Part shown: piece after piece, positions 53,320 to 62,219 of the stretch
How the letters are laid out: every line of letters starts with the position of its first letter
Numbering within the stretch: the stretch's first letter is position 1
Source of the DNA: Qipengyuania spongiae
Lineage (GTDB): Bacteria > Pseudomonadota > Alphaproteobacteria > Sphingomonadales > Sphingomonadaceae
Length of the DNA: 64,000 nucleotides
Direction: 5' to 3'
Assembly (NCBI RefSeq): GCF_026168555.1
Contig: NZ_CP092471.1
Coordinates: 1,498,501 to 1,562,500, forward strand
The notes under the pieces: model-generated
What the model saw: only the letters and a program-made list of their open reading frames with translations
Told to the model about the DNA's origin: nothing
Database searches by the model: none
Position numbers and translations under genes: made by a program

Positions 53320-54321
53320 ATGGGGCTGGGGAAACCGAACGGGCATAGTCACGCCAAGGTTGGCGGAACCCGCCCATTCGGGCTGCCCATCTGTGTGGGC
53401 GCGGTATTCGTCCTGACCTGCTGTTACGGTGCGGCTAGGCTTCCAGGCGGATATGATGGCGGCGAGGGATTGAATGACCTCTTTGCACTCCTTCTGCTGA
53501 TCGGCGCTCTCGGATACGCTGCATTGAGAGCGCAGCCCTGCTCGAAGCTTGCGACGGGCGTGATAGCTGTCGCGGCCTTTTTCGGCATTACCCTGCTCGC
53601 GGCTCTCGCCGCAGCTTCCCTGGCGATCGGCGGTGGAGAATACATCGATCCTCTCCTCGTTCAGATCGACGAGACGTTTCTCCCCTTCTTCGACTGGAAA
53701 GCCACCACGCTCTCATTGCCGAACGATCCGAGGCTCTATGCCCTGCTGACCGAAATCTACGCGTCGCTAAACATGCAGCCTGCCGCCTTCATGCTCGTGG
53801 TTCTTCTCTTCGGACACCGTCACGATTACCACGAATTCATGGGCGTATGGTCCATGGCGCTCGCTCTATGCATCCTCCCTTTTGCCTGGTTGCCGGCTCA
53901 ATCACCCTACATCTATTACGGTGTTACCGAGGAAGAGATGGTTGGGGCGGGGGTAACGCTGCCTTGGGCCTTCTTCCCGGTGCTCGAAGGAATTCGCGAA
54001 GGTCATTTGCAGGCTCTTTCGATGAACAGTCTGAGCGGCCTCGTGACCATTCCGAGTTTTCACGCTGCGGGCGGCACCGTCCTCATTTGGTTGTGGTGGC
54101 GATTCCGTATTCTGCGCTGGCCGATGGTGGGACTCAACGCTATGATGATCGTGGCCGCCGTGCCTATAGGCAGCCATTACGTCGTCGATATAGTCGCCGG
54201 GGTGCTGGTGGGGCTACTCGCGATCGTGGTCACAAAACGCACGCTTTATCCGCGGAGATCAGGCGTTGCCTCCGATCGCATAATTCTCAACGGGATCGCG
54301 CCGCCAGCCATCTCTTACTGA
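53320..54321 (+). CDS. PAP2 superfamily membrane phosphatase/phosphotransferase
   Basis: 333 residues with six or more membrane helices. The PAP2_3 signature is visible: HRHDYHEFMGVWS, then the phosphate-site strings IPSFHAAG and GSHYVVDIVAGVLVG. This branch includes inositolphosphorylceramide-synthase-like (Aur1/Ipt1-type) proteins. With the CDP-alcohol transferase downstream a phospholipid/sphingolipid head-group role is possible but unproven; sphingomonads make glycosphingolipids. Confidence 0.82.
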   Translation: MGLGKPNGHSHAKVGGTRPFGLPICVGAVFVLTCCYGAARLPGGYDGGEGLNDLFALLLLIGALGYAALRAQPCSKLATGVIAVAAFFGITLLAALAAASLAIGGGEYIDPLLVQIDETFLPFFDWKATTLSLPNDPRLYALLTEIYASLNMQPAAFMLVVLLFGHRHDYHEFMGVWSMALALCILPFAWLPAQSPYIYYGVTEEEMVGAGVTLPWAFFPVLEGIREGHLQALSMNSLSGLVTIPSFHAAGGTVLIWLWWRFRILRWPMVGLNAMMIVAAVPIGSHYVVDIVAGVLVGLLAIVVTKRTLYPRRSGVASDRIILNGIAPPAISY

Positions 54322-54434
54322 CGTTGTGGCGGACAATCGTCGCTCTTTGCGGCGTGCGACATGGCATCAGCAATGGACAGTCGATGCCATAACGCCCACA
54401 ACTTCGCCGCACTATGGAGACATCCGAGGCGCAC

Positions 54435-55121
54435 ATGACCCCTGATTTCAAAGCCAAGATCACGCCGATCGACCGCATTCAGGAGAACCTCGTCGCCCGG
54501 ACAGAGCGGAGGGTGTTGAACTGGCTGTGCGCGCGGTTGCCACGTTGGGTGACGCCGGACATGCTGACCGGCACCGGCATGGCTGGCGCGCTGATGGTGT
54601 TCGGCGGTTATGTCGGGAGCAATTTCGACCGGGCCTCGCTGTGGCTCGCGGTGGCGGGCTATCTCATGCACTGGTTCGGGGATTCGCTCGACGGCAGCCT
54701 CGCACGGTTCCGCAAGATCGAGCGGCCGCGTTACGGCTATTTCCTCGACCATAGCTGCGACGGGTTTGCGACCATGCTGCTGGTCGTCGGCATCGGGCTC
54801 ACGCCCTATGTCGAGCTGGAGGCGGCCTTGATCGCGCTGGCCGGCTATCTCCTCATGTCGATCCACGCCTTCCTGTCGGTCCGCGTGCTGGGCGAATTGC
54901 GCCTATCCTATTTTAACGCCGGGCCTACGGAACTGCGGATGGTGCTGATTGCGCTGACAGTCGCGATGTATGCTGCCGGGCGCGAGCCGCCGCTCATCGG
55001 CCAGCTTAACGTCTTCGACCTGTTCGTGGGCGGCGTTGGGCTGGTCCTCGTCGCGTTGTTCCTATTGCAGACCGCACGAACGGCACGCCGGCTGGCGATC
55101 GAGGAACCGCCGCGCAACTGA
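54435..55121 (+). CDS. CDP-alcohol phosphatidyltransferase family protein
   Basis: 228 residues with several membrane helices and the family motif GDSLDGSLARFRKIERPRYG ending in FLDHSCDG, which supplies the D..DG..AR..G...D...D catalytic set. The enzyme transfers a phosphoalcohol from CDP-alcohol; the head group is unknown. Start at 54435 has GAGG six bases upstream; an ATG at 54414 adds seven residues. The stop meets the MscS stop base to base. Confidence 0.86.
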   Translation: MTPDFKAKITPIDRIQENLVARTERRVLNWLCARLPRWVTPDMLTGTGMAGALMVFGGYVGSNFDRASLWLAVAGYLMHWFGDSLDGSLARFRKIERPRYGYFLDHSCDGFATMLLVVGIGLTPYVELEAALIALAGYLLMSIHAFLSVRVLGELRLSYFNAGPTELRMVLIALTVAMYAAGREPPLIGQLNVFDLFVGGVGLVLVALFLLQTARTARRLAIEEPPRN

Positions 55122-56186
55122 TCATTCGGGTTGAAGGAGCCGCAGCTTGGCGAAGGCGTCGGGCTGGTTGTCGGCCAGCCAGTCGAGCATGCCTTCGCGG
55201 ATGTCGCAGCGCAGATCGAACAATTCGCCCGAATCCTTTGCGCTCATCAGCAGGCGCAGCTCGATCGCATCGCGTGCGGTCTCGGTCACCTGCGCCACCT
55301 GCACGCGTCCGTCCCAGCGTGGATTGGCCGTTACCAGCCGCTCGAACTCGGCGCGGATCGGCGCGATTTTCGTGGCGGGATCGAGATAGAGCATCACTGT
55401 GCCAAGGAGCTGCGCAGTCTTCTTGGTCCAGTTCTGAAAGGTTTCCTCGAGAAAGCGCGTGGTCGGCACGATCAGGCGGCGCTCGTCCCAGATCTTGACC
55501 ACGACATAGGTGGTGCGGATGTCCTCGATCCGCCCCCATTCGCCCTCGATGATGACCACATCGTCGATATTGATCGGTTCGGTCAGGGCCATCTGGACGC
55601 CGGCGATCAGGTTCTTGAGCGCCGGCTGGGCGGCCGCGCCTACGGCAAGGCCGGCAAGCCCCGCCGAAGCGACCAGAGTCAGGCCGATATCCCGAACCCC
55701 CGGGATCGAGAGCAGCACCAGCCCCACCGTCACGAAGACGATCAGGAAGGTGGCGATCCGGTTGAACATGGTCAGCTTGGTGCGCCGCCGCCGCGCCGCC
55801 AGATTGTCGGCCACGCTGATATCGGCGCGCAACTTCATCGCCTCTATCAGAGCGTGGAGAATGGCGAGCGCGATCCAGCCGACCAGTGCGGGCATCACAA
55901 AGGCCGCCACCTTTTGCCAGACGGTCGCGAAGGCGGGAATCTCGCGCGCGGTCAGCACCAGTGCGAGCGCGATCAGGGCGTAGCGGGTCGGCTGGGCGAG
56001 GCGGCGGATCAGCACGTCGTCGGATTCGCTGTCGGATCGGCGGGCTATCCGCCGCAAGACCGCAAAGGCGGCCCCGTGGACCGCCAGCGCGGCCAGCACG
56101 GCTATCCCGCCATAGGCGACGAGGTCCCAGGGGTAGGGCAACAGCCCGGCAGTCTCGACCACCCGTTCGGTTATCGGTTCGGTCAT
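55122..56186 (-). CDS. mechanosensitive ion channel protein (MscS family)
   Basis: 354 residues: an amino-terminal group of three to four membrane helices, the pore-lining helix GLAGLAVGAAAQPALKNLIAGVQMALTEP, and the MscS beta domain with NIDDVVIIEGEWGRIEDIRTTYVVVKIWDERRLIVPT. Opens under membrane tension after osmotic downshock. Start at 56186 (MTEPITERVV); the frame is open to 56315. Divergent from gor. Confidence 0.92.
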   Translation of the reverse strand: MTEPITERVVETAGLLPYPWDLVAYGGIAVLAALAVHGAAFAVLRRIARRSDSESDDVLIRRLAQPTRYALIALALVLTAREIPAFATVWQKVAAFVMPALVGWIALAILHALIEAMKLRADISVADNLAARRRRTKLTMFNRIATFLIVFVTVGLVLLSIPGVRDIGLTLVASAGLAGLAVGAAAQPALKNLIAGVQMALTEPINIDDVVIIEGEWGRIEDIRTTYVVVKIWDERRLIVPTTRFLEETFQNWTKKTAQLLGTVMLYLDPATKIAPIRAEFERLVTANPRWDGRVQVAQVTETARDAIELRLLMSAKDSGELFDLRCDIREGMLDWLADNQPDAFAKLRLLQPE

Positions 56187-56335
56187 CCGTTTTTCCGCTC
56201 CGGCATACTCGGGGATGGTGGGACAATGGGCGGCCTCGCGGCCCTGTTCCCGATGCTTTCGCGGCCGCTGCGGTTGGCAATTGGCGGGCGGGGGGCCATA
56301 TCGCCGCCTCCACATCCCAACGGAGCGCGCGATAC

Positions 56336-57703
56336 ATGGCCGCCACCAGCGACACTGCCGAATACGATTTCGACCTCTTCACCATCGGCGCGGGCTCCGG
56401 CGGCGTGCGCGCCAGCAGGGTGTCCGCGGCGCATGGGGCGAAAGTGGCCATTGCCGAGGAACACCGGGTCGGCGGCACCTGCGTGATCCGTGGCTGCGTG
56501 CCCAAGAAGATGCTCGTCTATGGCGCGCATTTCGCCGAGGATCTGGAAGACTGCCAGAAGTTCGGCTGGGAGATCGAGACCAAGAAGTTCGATTGGACCA
56601 AGCTGCGCGACAACGTGCTTGCCGATGTCGACCGGCTGGAAGGCGCCTATACCGAGACGCTCGAGAACCACGACGTCACGATCTTCAAGGAACGGGCCGA
56701 GATCACCGGCCCGCACGAGATCACTCTTGCCAGCGGCCGCAAGGTGACGGCGAAGATCATCCTCGTCGCTACCGGCGCGCGGCCGCACATGCCCGAATGT
56801 CAGGGCGCCGAGCACGCGATCAGCTCGAACGAGGCGTTCCATCTCGACGAACTGCCGAAGAAGATCATCATCGCGGGCGGAGGCTACATCGCCAACGAAT
56901 TCGCCGGTATCTTCAACGAGTTCGGCTGCGATGTTCACATCGTCAATCGCGGCGACCGGCTGCTGCGCCATTATGACGAGGCAGTGAGGGACCGGCTGCT
57001 CCAGATCAGCACGATGAAGGGCATCAAGTTTCGCTTCAACACCACCTTCGAGTACATCAAGCCGTGCGACGAGGGCGGCTATTTCGTGAAGATGTCGGAT
57101 TGCGAAGAGGAACGCGCGGACCTCGTGATGTTTGCGGTCGGGCGCCTTCCCAACACCGAGGGTCTCGGCCTCGACAAGGCCGGGGTCGAGATGGGCGAAA
57201 AGGGCGAGATCAAGGTCGATCGCTTCAGCAAGACCAATGTCGACCATATCTATGCCGTGGGCGACGTGACCGACCGGGTGCAGCTGACCCCGGTCGCGAT
57301 CCGCGAGGGGCAGGCCTTCGCCGACACCGTATTTGGCAAGGGCGATCCGGTCGCGGTCGATCACGGCTGCATCCCCAGCGCCGTGTTCAGCCACCCGCCC
57401 ATCGCCGCGGTGGGCATGACGGAGGGTGAGGCCAAGAACAAGCTCGGCAGCGTGAAGGTCTATCTCAGCGATTTCCGCCCGATGAAGAACGTGCTGGCGG
57501 GCCGGAACGAACGCAGCCTCATCAAGATGATCTGCGATGGCGAGAACGGCAAGATCGTGGGCATCCACATGATCGCACCCGACGCGCCCGAGATGATGCA
57601 GGCCGCCGCGATCGCGGTGAAGGCCGGGCTGACCAAGGCCGATTTCGACGCCACCACCGCCATTCACCCGACCATGGCCGAGGAACTCGTCCTGATGCGG
57701 TGA
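56336..57703 (+). CDS. gor: glutathione-disulfide reductase
   Basis: FAD/NADPH enzyme that reduces glutathione disulfide. 455 residues: FDLFTIGAGSGGVRAS, redox GGTCVIRGCVPKKMLVYG, NADPH site IIIAGGGYIANEFAGIF, VYAVGDVT-type FAD motif and the carboxyl HPTMAEELV that carries the active-site histidine. The CVIRGCVPKK and dimer-tail features match glutathione rather than lipoamide enzymes. Start at 56336 has GGAG upstream. Confidence 0.94.
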   Translation: MAATSDTAEYDFDLFTIGAGSGGVRASRVSAAHGAKVAIAEEHRVGGTCVIRGCVPKKMLVYGAHFAEDLEDCQKFGWEIETKKFDWTKLRDNVLADVDRLEGAYTETLENHDVTIFKERAEITGPHEITLASGRKVTAKIILVATGARPHMPECQGAEHAISSNEAFHLDELPKKIIIAGGGYIANEFAGIFNEFGCDVHIVNRGDRLLRHYDEAVRDRLLQISTMKGIKFRFNTTFEYIKPCDEGGYFVKMSDCEEERADLVMFAVGRLPNTEGLGLDKAGVEMGEKGEIKVDRFSKTNVDHIYAVGDVTDRVQLTPVAIREGQAFADTVFGKGDPVAVDHGCIPSAVFSHPPIAAVGMTEGEAKNKLGSVKVYLSDFRPMKNVLAGRNERSLIKMICDGENGKIVGIHMIAPDAPEMMQAAAIAVKAGLTKADFDATTAIHPTMAEELVLMR

Positions 57704-57794
57704 ATTTCGCGCGAGACGCGGGCGCAACGCATTGCCAGCCCCGCGCCTCGCCGCCACAAGGCGAAGCAATGCGATTCGCCATCGGGGGATTTGG

Positions 57795-58346
57795 GTGAAC
57801 ACATTGGCATCTCGCGGGCAGCTGCGCGCAAGTTTCCTTCGCTGGGCGCTGGTCACGGTGCCGCTGTGCCTGCTCGGGCTGATCCCGGGCGCGATCTGGA
57901 ATGCGGACACGGCGTGGTTCGCCAGCCTCGCCAAGCCGGCGATCTTTCCCCCGGGCGCGGTGTTCGGGATCGTCTGGACGACGCTCTATGTCCTGATGGG
58001 CATCGCTTTCGCGCTGGTCTGCGCGGCATGGGGCGCCAGGGGCCGCACCGCCGCGATCGCACTGTTTCTGGTGCAATTGGTGGTGAACTTCGCCTGGACG
58101 CCGGTTTTCTTCGGCGCGTTCCAGATCACCGGGGGCCTCGTGGTGATCGCCGTGCTCGCCGTGCTGGTGATCGCGACCACCGCGATGTTCTGGAAGATCC
58201 GCACGCTGGCGGGGCTGCTGATGCTGCCCTACCTCGCCTGGGTGCTGTTCGCCATGGTGCTGAACTACCAGTTCCTCCAGCTCAATCCCGACGCGGACGG
58301 AGGCGTGAGCGACACGGCCGCGGACCGGGTGCGGATAGCGCAGTGA
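57795..58346 (+). CDS. TspO/MBR family tryptophan-rich sensory protein
   Basis: 183 residues with five membrane helices. The tryptophans and WTTLYVLMGIAFALV, FAWTPVFFGAFQIT and the ending near LNYQFLQLNP match TspO. TspO binds porphyrins and cholesterol-like ligands and links redox stress to tetrapyrrole metabolism. GTG at 57795 is taken as the start because GGGGGA stands five bases before it; the frame is open to TTG 57732. Confidence 0.9.
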   Translation: MNTLASRGQLRASFLRWALVTVPLCLLGLIPGAIWNADTAWFASLAKPAIFPPGAVFGIVWTTLYVLMGIAFALVCAAWGARGRTAAIALFLVQLVVNFAWTPVFFGAFQITGGLVVIAVLAVLVIATTAMFWKIRTLAGLLMLPYLAWVLFAMVLNYQFLQLNPDADGGVSDTAADRVRIAQ

Positions 58347-58376
58347 ATGCGGATTGAAGCGCGGGCCTCGCGGCCC

Positions 58377-58388
58377 TAGATAGCGACC
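58377..58388 (+). promoter_or_regulatory. putative -10 element directly before the UbiK ATG
   Basis: TAGATA at 58377-58382 ends six bases before the ATG at 58389 and no Shine-Dalgarno is present, the same pattern as at 13838 and 20718. Confidence 0.3.
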
Positions 58389-58640
58389 ATGCAAAGCCAG
58401 AACCCGCTCATCGCCGATTTCGTCAAGCTCGCCAATTCGGCCGCCGGCACCTTCGCCGGCATGACCCGCGAGGCGCGCGAGAGCGCCCGGGAACGCGTGA
58501 AGGAAACCTTCGGCGGGATGGACTTCGTCAGCCGCGAGGAATTCGACGCGGTGAAGGCGATGGCGAGCAAAGCGCGCGAGGAGAACGAGACGCTCGCCGA
58601 CCGCATCACCGCGCTGGAGGCGCGCATCGGCGGCGGCTGA
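58389..58640 (+). CDS. ubiK: accessory factor UbiK family protein
   Basis: 83 residues, the BMFP/DUF526 size. A hydrophobic-helix start (MQSQNPLIADFVKLANSAAGTFAGM), a charged helix and a carboxyl coiled coil (FVSREEFDAVKAMASKAREENETLADRITALEARI) match UbiK/YqiC, which helps the UbiJ complex in ubiquinone synthesis and membrane fusion. Confidence 0.88.
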   Translation: MQSQNPLIADFVKLANSAAGTFAGMTREARESARERVKETFGGMDFVSREEFDAVKAMASKAREENETLADRITALEARIGGG

Positions 58641-58660
58641 GCCGCCCCCTTTCACATCCC

Positions 58661-59263
58661 ATGCACCTGCGCGCGCCCGCACTGGTCCTCGCCGCCCGCT
58701 CGCATGGCGAGACGGCGGTGATCGCCCGGATGCTGACCGAAGAATCCGGGCTGGTCGCGGCCTATATCGCCGGAGGGCGCGGGCGGCAGCTTCGCCCGGT
58801 CGTCATTCCAGGCAATCTGGTGGAGGCCGATATCCGGTCGAAATCGGACAGCCAGCTTCCGTTCGCCCGGCTCGAACTGCTTGCCAGCCGGGGACCGTGG
58901 CTCTCCGAACCGCTGCCCGCCGCCGCGATCGCCTGGAACTGCGCGCTAACCGCTGCGAGTCTGGCCGAGCGCAGCGCCTATCCGCAAATCTATTACGCGC
59001 TCTCCGCCCTCCTTGAAGCGATCTGCGCGGCCCCCTCGGCACGCGGCTGGGTCGAGGCGCAGGTGGCCTACGAAGCGCTGCTGCTGCGCGAGCTCGGCTA
59101 CGGCGCTGCTATCGCGCGGCCTTCGGTCGCCGATCTCGCCGACGGGATCGCGAAGCTCGAGGCGCTGACCCGGCCCATCGCCGCCTATCTGATCGGGGAG
59201 GCGCGCGGCGACATCATGGCCACCCGCGCCCAGCTAATCGCGCGGCTGCGACGCATGGTCTGA
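58661..59263 (+). CDS. recO: DNA repair protein RecO
   Basis: 200 residues, short for RecO but complete: the OB-fold amino terminus APALVLAARSHGETAVIARMLTEESGLVAAYIAGGRGRQLRPVVIPG and a helical carboxyl half. No CxxC zinc motif is visible, as in many proteobacterial forms. It loads RecA with RecR on SSB-coated DNA. Twenty bases after ubiK, so probably co-transcribed. Confidence 0.9.
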   Translation: MHLRAPALVLAARSHGETAVIARMLTEESGLVAAYIAGGRGRQLRPVVIPGNLVEADIRSKSDSQLPFARLELLASRGPWLSEPLPAAAIAWNCALTAASLAERSAYPQIYYALSALLEAICAAPSARGWVEAQVAYEALLLRELGYGAAIARPSVADLADGIAKLEALTRPIAAYLIGEARGDIMATRAQLIARLRRMV

Positions 59264-59272
59264 GCACGCGAT

Positions 59273-59289
59273 GTTAGCCTGCCGCTAAC
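59273..59289 (+). terminator. possible terminator after recO
   Basis: GTTAGC (59273-59278) pairs with GCTAAC (59284-59289) around a five-base loop, ten bases after the recO stop. A T-rich stretch follows only after 5-15 bases (CATATCTTGAATTTTC), so this is a weak candidate. Confidence 0.35.
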
Positions 59290-59326
59290 CATATCTTGAA
59301 TTTTCGCGAATAATCCGGCTTCAGCC

Positions 59327-60496
59327 ATGGATATGAGTCCCGCCACGCTCGCTCCCGATCAATCCGCCGACATCGCGGCAGAGGCGAGCGCGACCATCAG
59401 ACCGGGTTCGCTCGAACTTGCGATCATCCTCCCCACGCTCAATGAGCGCGACAATCTCGCCCCGCTGATTGACCGGATCGAGCGCGCGCTCGGCCCCCAA
59501 GGCTGGGAAGTGCTGGTGGTGGACGACAATTCCGCCGACGGCACGGCCGAGGAAGCCCGCCGCCTCTCGCTCGCCGATCCCCGTGTGCGGGTGCTCCACC
59601 GGATCGGGCGGCGCGGGCTCGCCAGCGCCGCGATCGAGGGTTTCTGCGCCACCGCCGCACCCTATGCCGCCGTGATGGACGCCGATCACCAGCACGATCC
59701 CGCCCTGCTGCGCGACATGCTCGCGGCAGTGAAATCGGGCGAGGCCGAGGTGGCGGTCGCCAGCCGCTTCGCCGAAGGGGCGAGCACTGCGGAATGGGGC
59801 CGGCCCGACCGGGTGAAGCTCTCGGGCATCGCCAACCGCCTCGCGCGGCGGCTGACCGGCGTCGAATTGAGCGATCCCATGAGCGGCTATTTCCTGCTTC
59901 CCACGGCCATTGCGCGCGATCTCGTGCCTCGCCTGTCGGGCATCGGGTTCAAGATCCTGCTCGATCTTCTCGCCACTTCGGACCGGCCGCTGAAGGTTCG
60001 CGACTTTCCGATGAACTTCTCCGCCCGGCGCGCGGGCGAGAGCAAGCTCGACCGGGCGATTGCCTTCGATTTCCTTGCCGGTCTCTACGACAAGAGCTTC
60101 GGCCGCGTGATCCCGACCCGCTTCGCGCTGTTCTGCACGGTCGGCGCGATCGGCATCCTCGTCCATTTCGCGGTGTTTTATGCGGTCATGCTGGCCGCCG
60201 GCAGCAGCTTCGGCTGGAGCCAGGCGATCGCCACCTTCTGCGCCATGACCTTCAATTTCTGGCTCAACAACTGGCTGACCTATCGCGACAAGCGGCTGGT
60301 CGAACCGCGCGCGATCTTCTGGGGCTGGCTCGGCTTCATCGCGGCCTGTTCGGTGGGGGCTTTCGCCAATGTCGCGGTCGCGACGACGCTGTTCGACGGC
60401 GGTGTGCTTGCCGTGCCCGCCGCGCTGGCGGGTATCGCGATCGGCTCGGTGTGGAACTACGCCCTGTCGAGCCGTTTCGTCTGGGGCCGTTTCTGA
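59327..60496 (+). CDS. dolichol-phosphate-mannose-type glycosyltransferase fused to a GtrA domain
   Basis: 389 residues. The amino-terminal GT2 domain (LAIILPTLNERDNLAPLID, VVDDNSADGT, MDADHQHDP) resembles polyprenyl-phosphate glucose/mannose synthases, and the carboxyl GtrA domain has four membrane helices from about residue 265. It charges undecaprenyl phosphate with a sugar. The next gene, on the opposite strand, is a polyprenyl-sugar-dependent GT39 enzyme, so they may share a pathway. Confidence 0.9.
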   Translation: MDMSPATLAPDQSADIAAEASATIRPGSLELAIILPTLNERDNLAPLIDRIERALGPQGWEVLVVDDNSADGTAEEARRLSLADPRVRVLHRIGRRGLASAAIEGFCATAAPYAAVMDADHQHDPALLRDMLAAVKSGEAEVAVASRFAEGASTAEWGRPDRVKLSGIANRLARRLTGVELSDPMSGYFLLPTAIARDLVPRLSGIGFKILLDLLATSDRPLKVRDFPMNFSARRAGESKLDRAIAFDFLAGLYDKSFGRVIPTRFALFCTVGAIGILVHFAVFYAVMLAAGSSFGWSQAIATFCAMTFNFWLNNWLTYRDKRLVEPRAIFWGWLGFIAACSVGAFANVAVATTLFDGGVLAVPAALAGIAIGSVWNYALSSRFVWGRF

Positions 60497-60500
60497 CCGG

Positions 60501-61787
60501 TCACTTCCACCCTTCGAGCCAGGTCCAGGCGAGGAAGGCGCGCGGCCCCTCGAGCGGGGCGGCGGTCATGATCGGGTAGAAATAGGCGAACATGACGACA
60601 CTGCCCGCGAGCGGTGCCAGCGCCAGCCACCGACGCCCGCTCTGCCATAGCGCGTCCAGCGCCAGCGCCAGCGCGGCCAGCAAGAACATGCTGGGCAGGA
60701 AATAATGGTAGTAGAACTGGATCGGCTTGTCCGCGACGATCCAGAAGCCGAGCGCCACCGCATACAGGATGACGACCGCGCTGGCCGCGCGATCCTTCGC
60801 AAGCAGAGCGCGGAACAGGCACCACAACAGCGCCGAGAGCCCCAGCAGCATGGTCAACGGATTTCCGACCAGCAGGATGCCGCGCTGCGCGCCGTCGGTT
60901 GCCTCGTAGAGATACCAGATCGCCCGCGTGTTCAGCACCCATTGCGGCCATGTGCTCTGATAGGGATGCGACTGGATCACGCTTTCCTGCATCGACACCA
61001 TCTGTTCGTGCAGCGCGACGAGATTGGCCACCCCGTCGGGCGAGCCGATCGCCCCTTGTGCGAAATACCAGGCCGGCGCGAAGCTCGCGGCGTAGATCGC
61101 AAGCGGGATCACGCCGAGCCAAAGCGCCGCCTCGATCAGCGTGATCCCCGGCACCGGCGCGCCGCGGCGGCTCAGCAGCAGGCGGCGGCGACCTGCGCGC
61201 CATCTCAGCACCAGGAAAGCGAGGCCCGGCACCACTGCCAGCGGCACCGCGTTCCACTTGGCCGCCATCGACAGGCCCAACGCCACGCCCGCGACGGCGA
61301 GCCTGCAGCGCCCGGTCTCGGGCTCGCGCATGGCGGCGGCGCATTGCCAGTAGGCGAGCGCGAGAAAGGCGATGAAGAAGATGTCCAGCATCGCGATCCG
61401 GGCGTTGACGAACAGCTGGAAGCCGGTGACCAGCAGCACGCCGTAGGCCAATGTCGCGAACCGGCTCAGCGTCGCGAACCACAGCGCCCGCATCGCCGCG
61501 AACAGGGCGAGCGCCCCCGCCGCCAGCGGCACCAGCCGCCAGCCGAGCGGCGCGTCGCCGAACAGCGCGATGCCGAGCGCGATCAGCTCCTTGCCCAGCA
61601 GCGGGTGCTCGCGATTGACGTAATCGCCCAGCGCAAGCAAGTGCCGCGCTGCCGGAAGGTAATGCACCTCGTCGAAATAGGGGGCGCTGGGAATCTGCAG
61701 CCGGACCAGCGCCAGCGCCACGAACGCCGCACACAGCCCCGCCGTCCAGGCCAGTGGATCGCGCGGCTGCGGGGGTGCCTGTGTCAT
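60501..61787 (-). CDS. GT39 (PMT) family membrane glycosyltransferase
   Basis: 428 residues with about ten membrane helices. The first luminal loop carries the acidic pair in APYFDEVHYLPAARHLLALGDYVNREHPLLGKELIALG; MSMAAKWNAVP and TWPQWVLNTRAIWYLYEAT fit protein O-mannosyltransferase-like PMT proteins. It transfers a sugar from a lipid carrier to protein or glycan on the outer side of the membrane. Start at 61787 follows GGAGAG; the frame is open to 61970. Confidence 0.85.
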   Translation of the reverse strand: MTQAPPQPRDPLAWTAGLCAAFVALALVRLQIPSAPYFDEVHYLPAARHLLALGDYVNREHPLLGKELIALGIALFGDAPLGWRLVPLAAGALALFAAMRALWFATLSRFATLAYGVLLVTGFQLFVNARIAMLDIFFIAFLALAYWQCAAAMREPETGRCRLAVAGVALGLSMAAKWNAVPLAVVPGLAFLVLRWRAGRRRLLLSRRGAPVPGITLIEAALWLGVIPLAIYAASFAPAWYFAQGAIGSPDGVANLVALHEQMVSMQESVIQSHPYQSTWPQWVLNTRAIWYLYEATDGAQRGILLVGNPLTMLLGLSALLWCLFRALLAKDRAASAVVILYAVALGFWIVADKPIQFYYHYFLPSMFLLAALALALDALWQSGRRWLALAPLAGSVVMFAYFYPIMTAAPLEGPRAFLAWTWLEGWK

Positions 61788-61921
61788 CGCGGCTCTCCTA
61801 TGCGGCAGCCCCGGATCGGGCAAGCGTTCGCGACCGATCCGATCCGGTTGCAAAGCGCCTTGCCCACAGAACCGCTCGGGGATAAACTGCTGTATCGAAG
61901 CGAAAGGGGAGGGACATTGAT

Positions 61922-62128
61922 ATGAAACTGAAAACTGCACTTTTGGGCGCCGCGGCGCTTGGCCTCGCAAGCGCGCCTCTGGTGGCGGCAGAGCGGGCCA
62001 GCGCGCCGATCGAGGGCGAGAACGAGCTTGTCGGCATCAGCCCGGTGCTTCTGGTGCTGGCCGCCGCTGCCGTGGTCGCAGGCGTCATTCTGATCGCCGA
62101 TGACGACGACGATCCGATCAGCGCGTAA
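61922..62128 (+). CDS. small membrane or secreted protein with acidic tail
   Basis: 68 residues. A signal peptide (LKTALLGAAALGLASAPLVAAERA) and then one membrane segment (ISPVLLVLAAAAVVAGVILIA) that ends in five aspartates. Similar tiny proteins are seen in sphingomonads, but I know no function. Followed by a strong terminator at 62151, so it is a single-gene unit. GGGGAGG lies a few bases before the ATG. Confidence 0.7.
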   Translation: MKLKTALLGAAALGLASAPLVAAERASAPIEGENELVGISPVLLVLAAAAVVAGVILIADDDDDPISA

Positions 62129-62150
62129 GATTTGATCGAGCCGAAATGCG

Positions 62151-62182
62151 AAGGGCGGGGCAGCGATGTCCCGCCCTTTTCT
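62151..62182 (+). terminator. Rho-independent terminator of the 68-residue gene
   Basis: AAGGGCGGG (62151-62159) pairs with CCCGCCCTT (62170-62178), nine base pairs with a ten-base loop, followed by TTCTGTTG so the T-run is TTTT from 62177. It lies 23 bases after the stop at 62128 and before metZ. Confidence 0.75.
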
Positions 62183-62194
62183 GTTGCCCTTGCT

Positions 62195-62217
62195 CCGCGC
62201 GGTGACCTATCGCGCGG
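62195..62217 (+). promoter_or_regulatory. GC hairpin three bases before the metZ ATG
   Basis: CCGCGCG (62195-62201) pairs with CGCGCGG (62211-62217) around a nine-base loop. No Shine-Dalgarno is seen, and the ATG at 62220 would be next to a stable stem. Control by an RNA structure is possible; I do not recognise a known SAM riboswitch. Confidence 0.35.
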
Positions 62218-62219
62218 CC

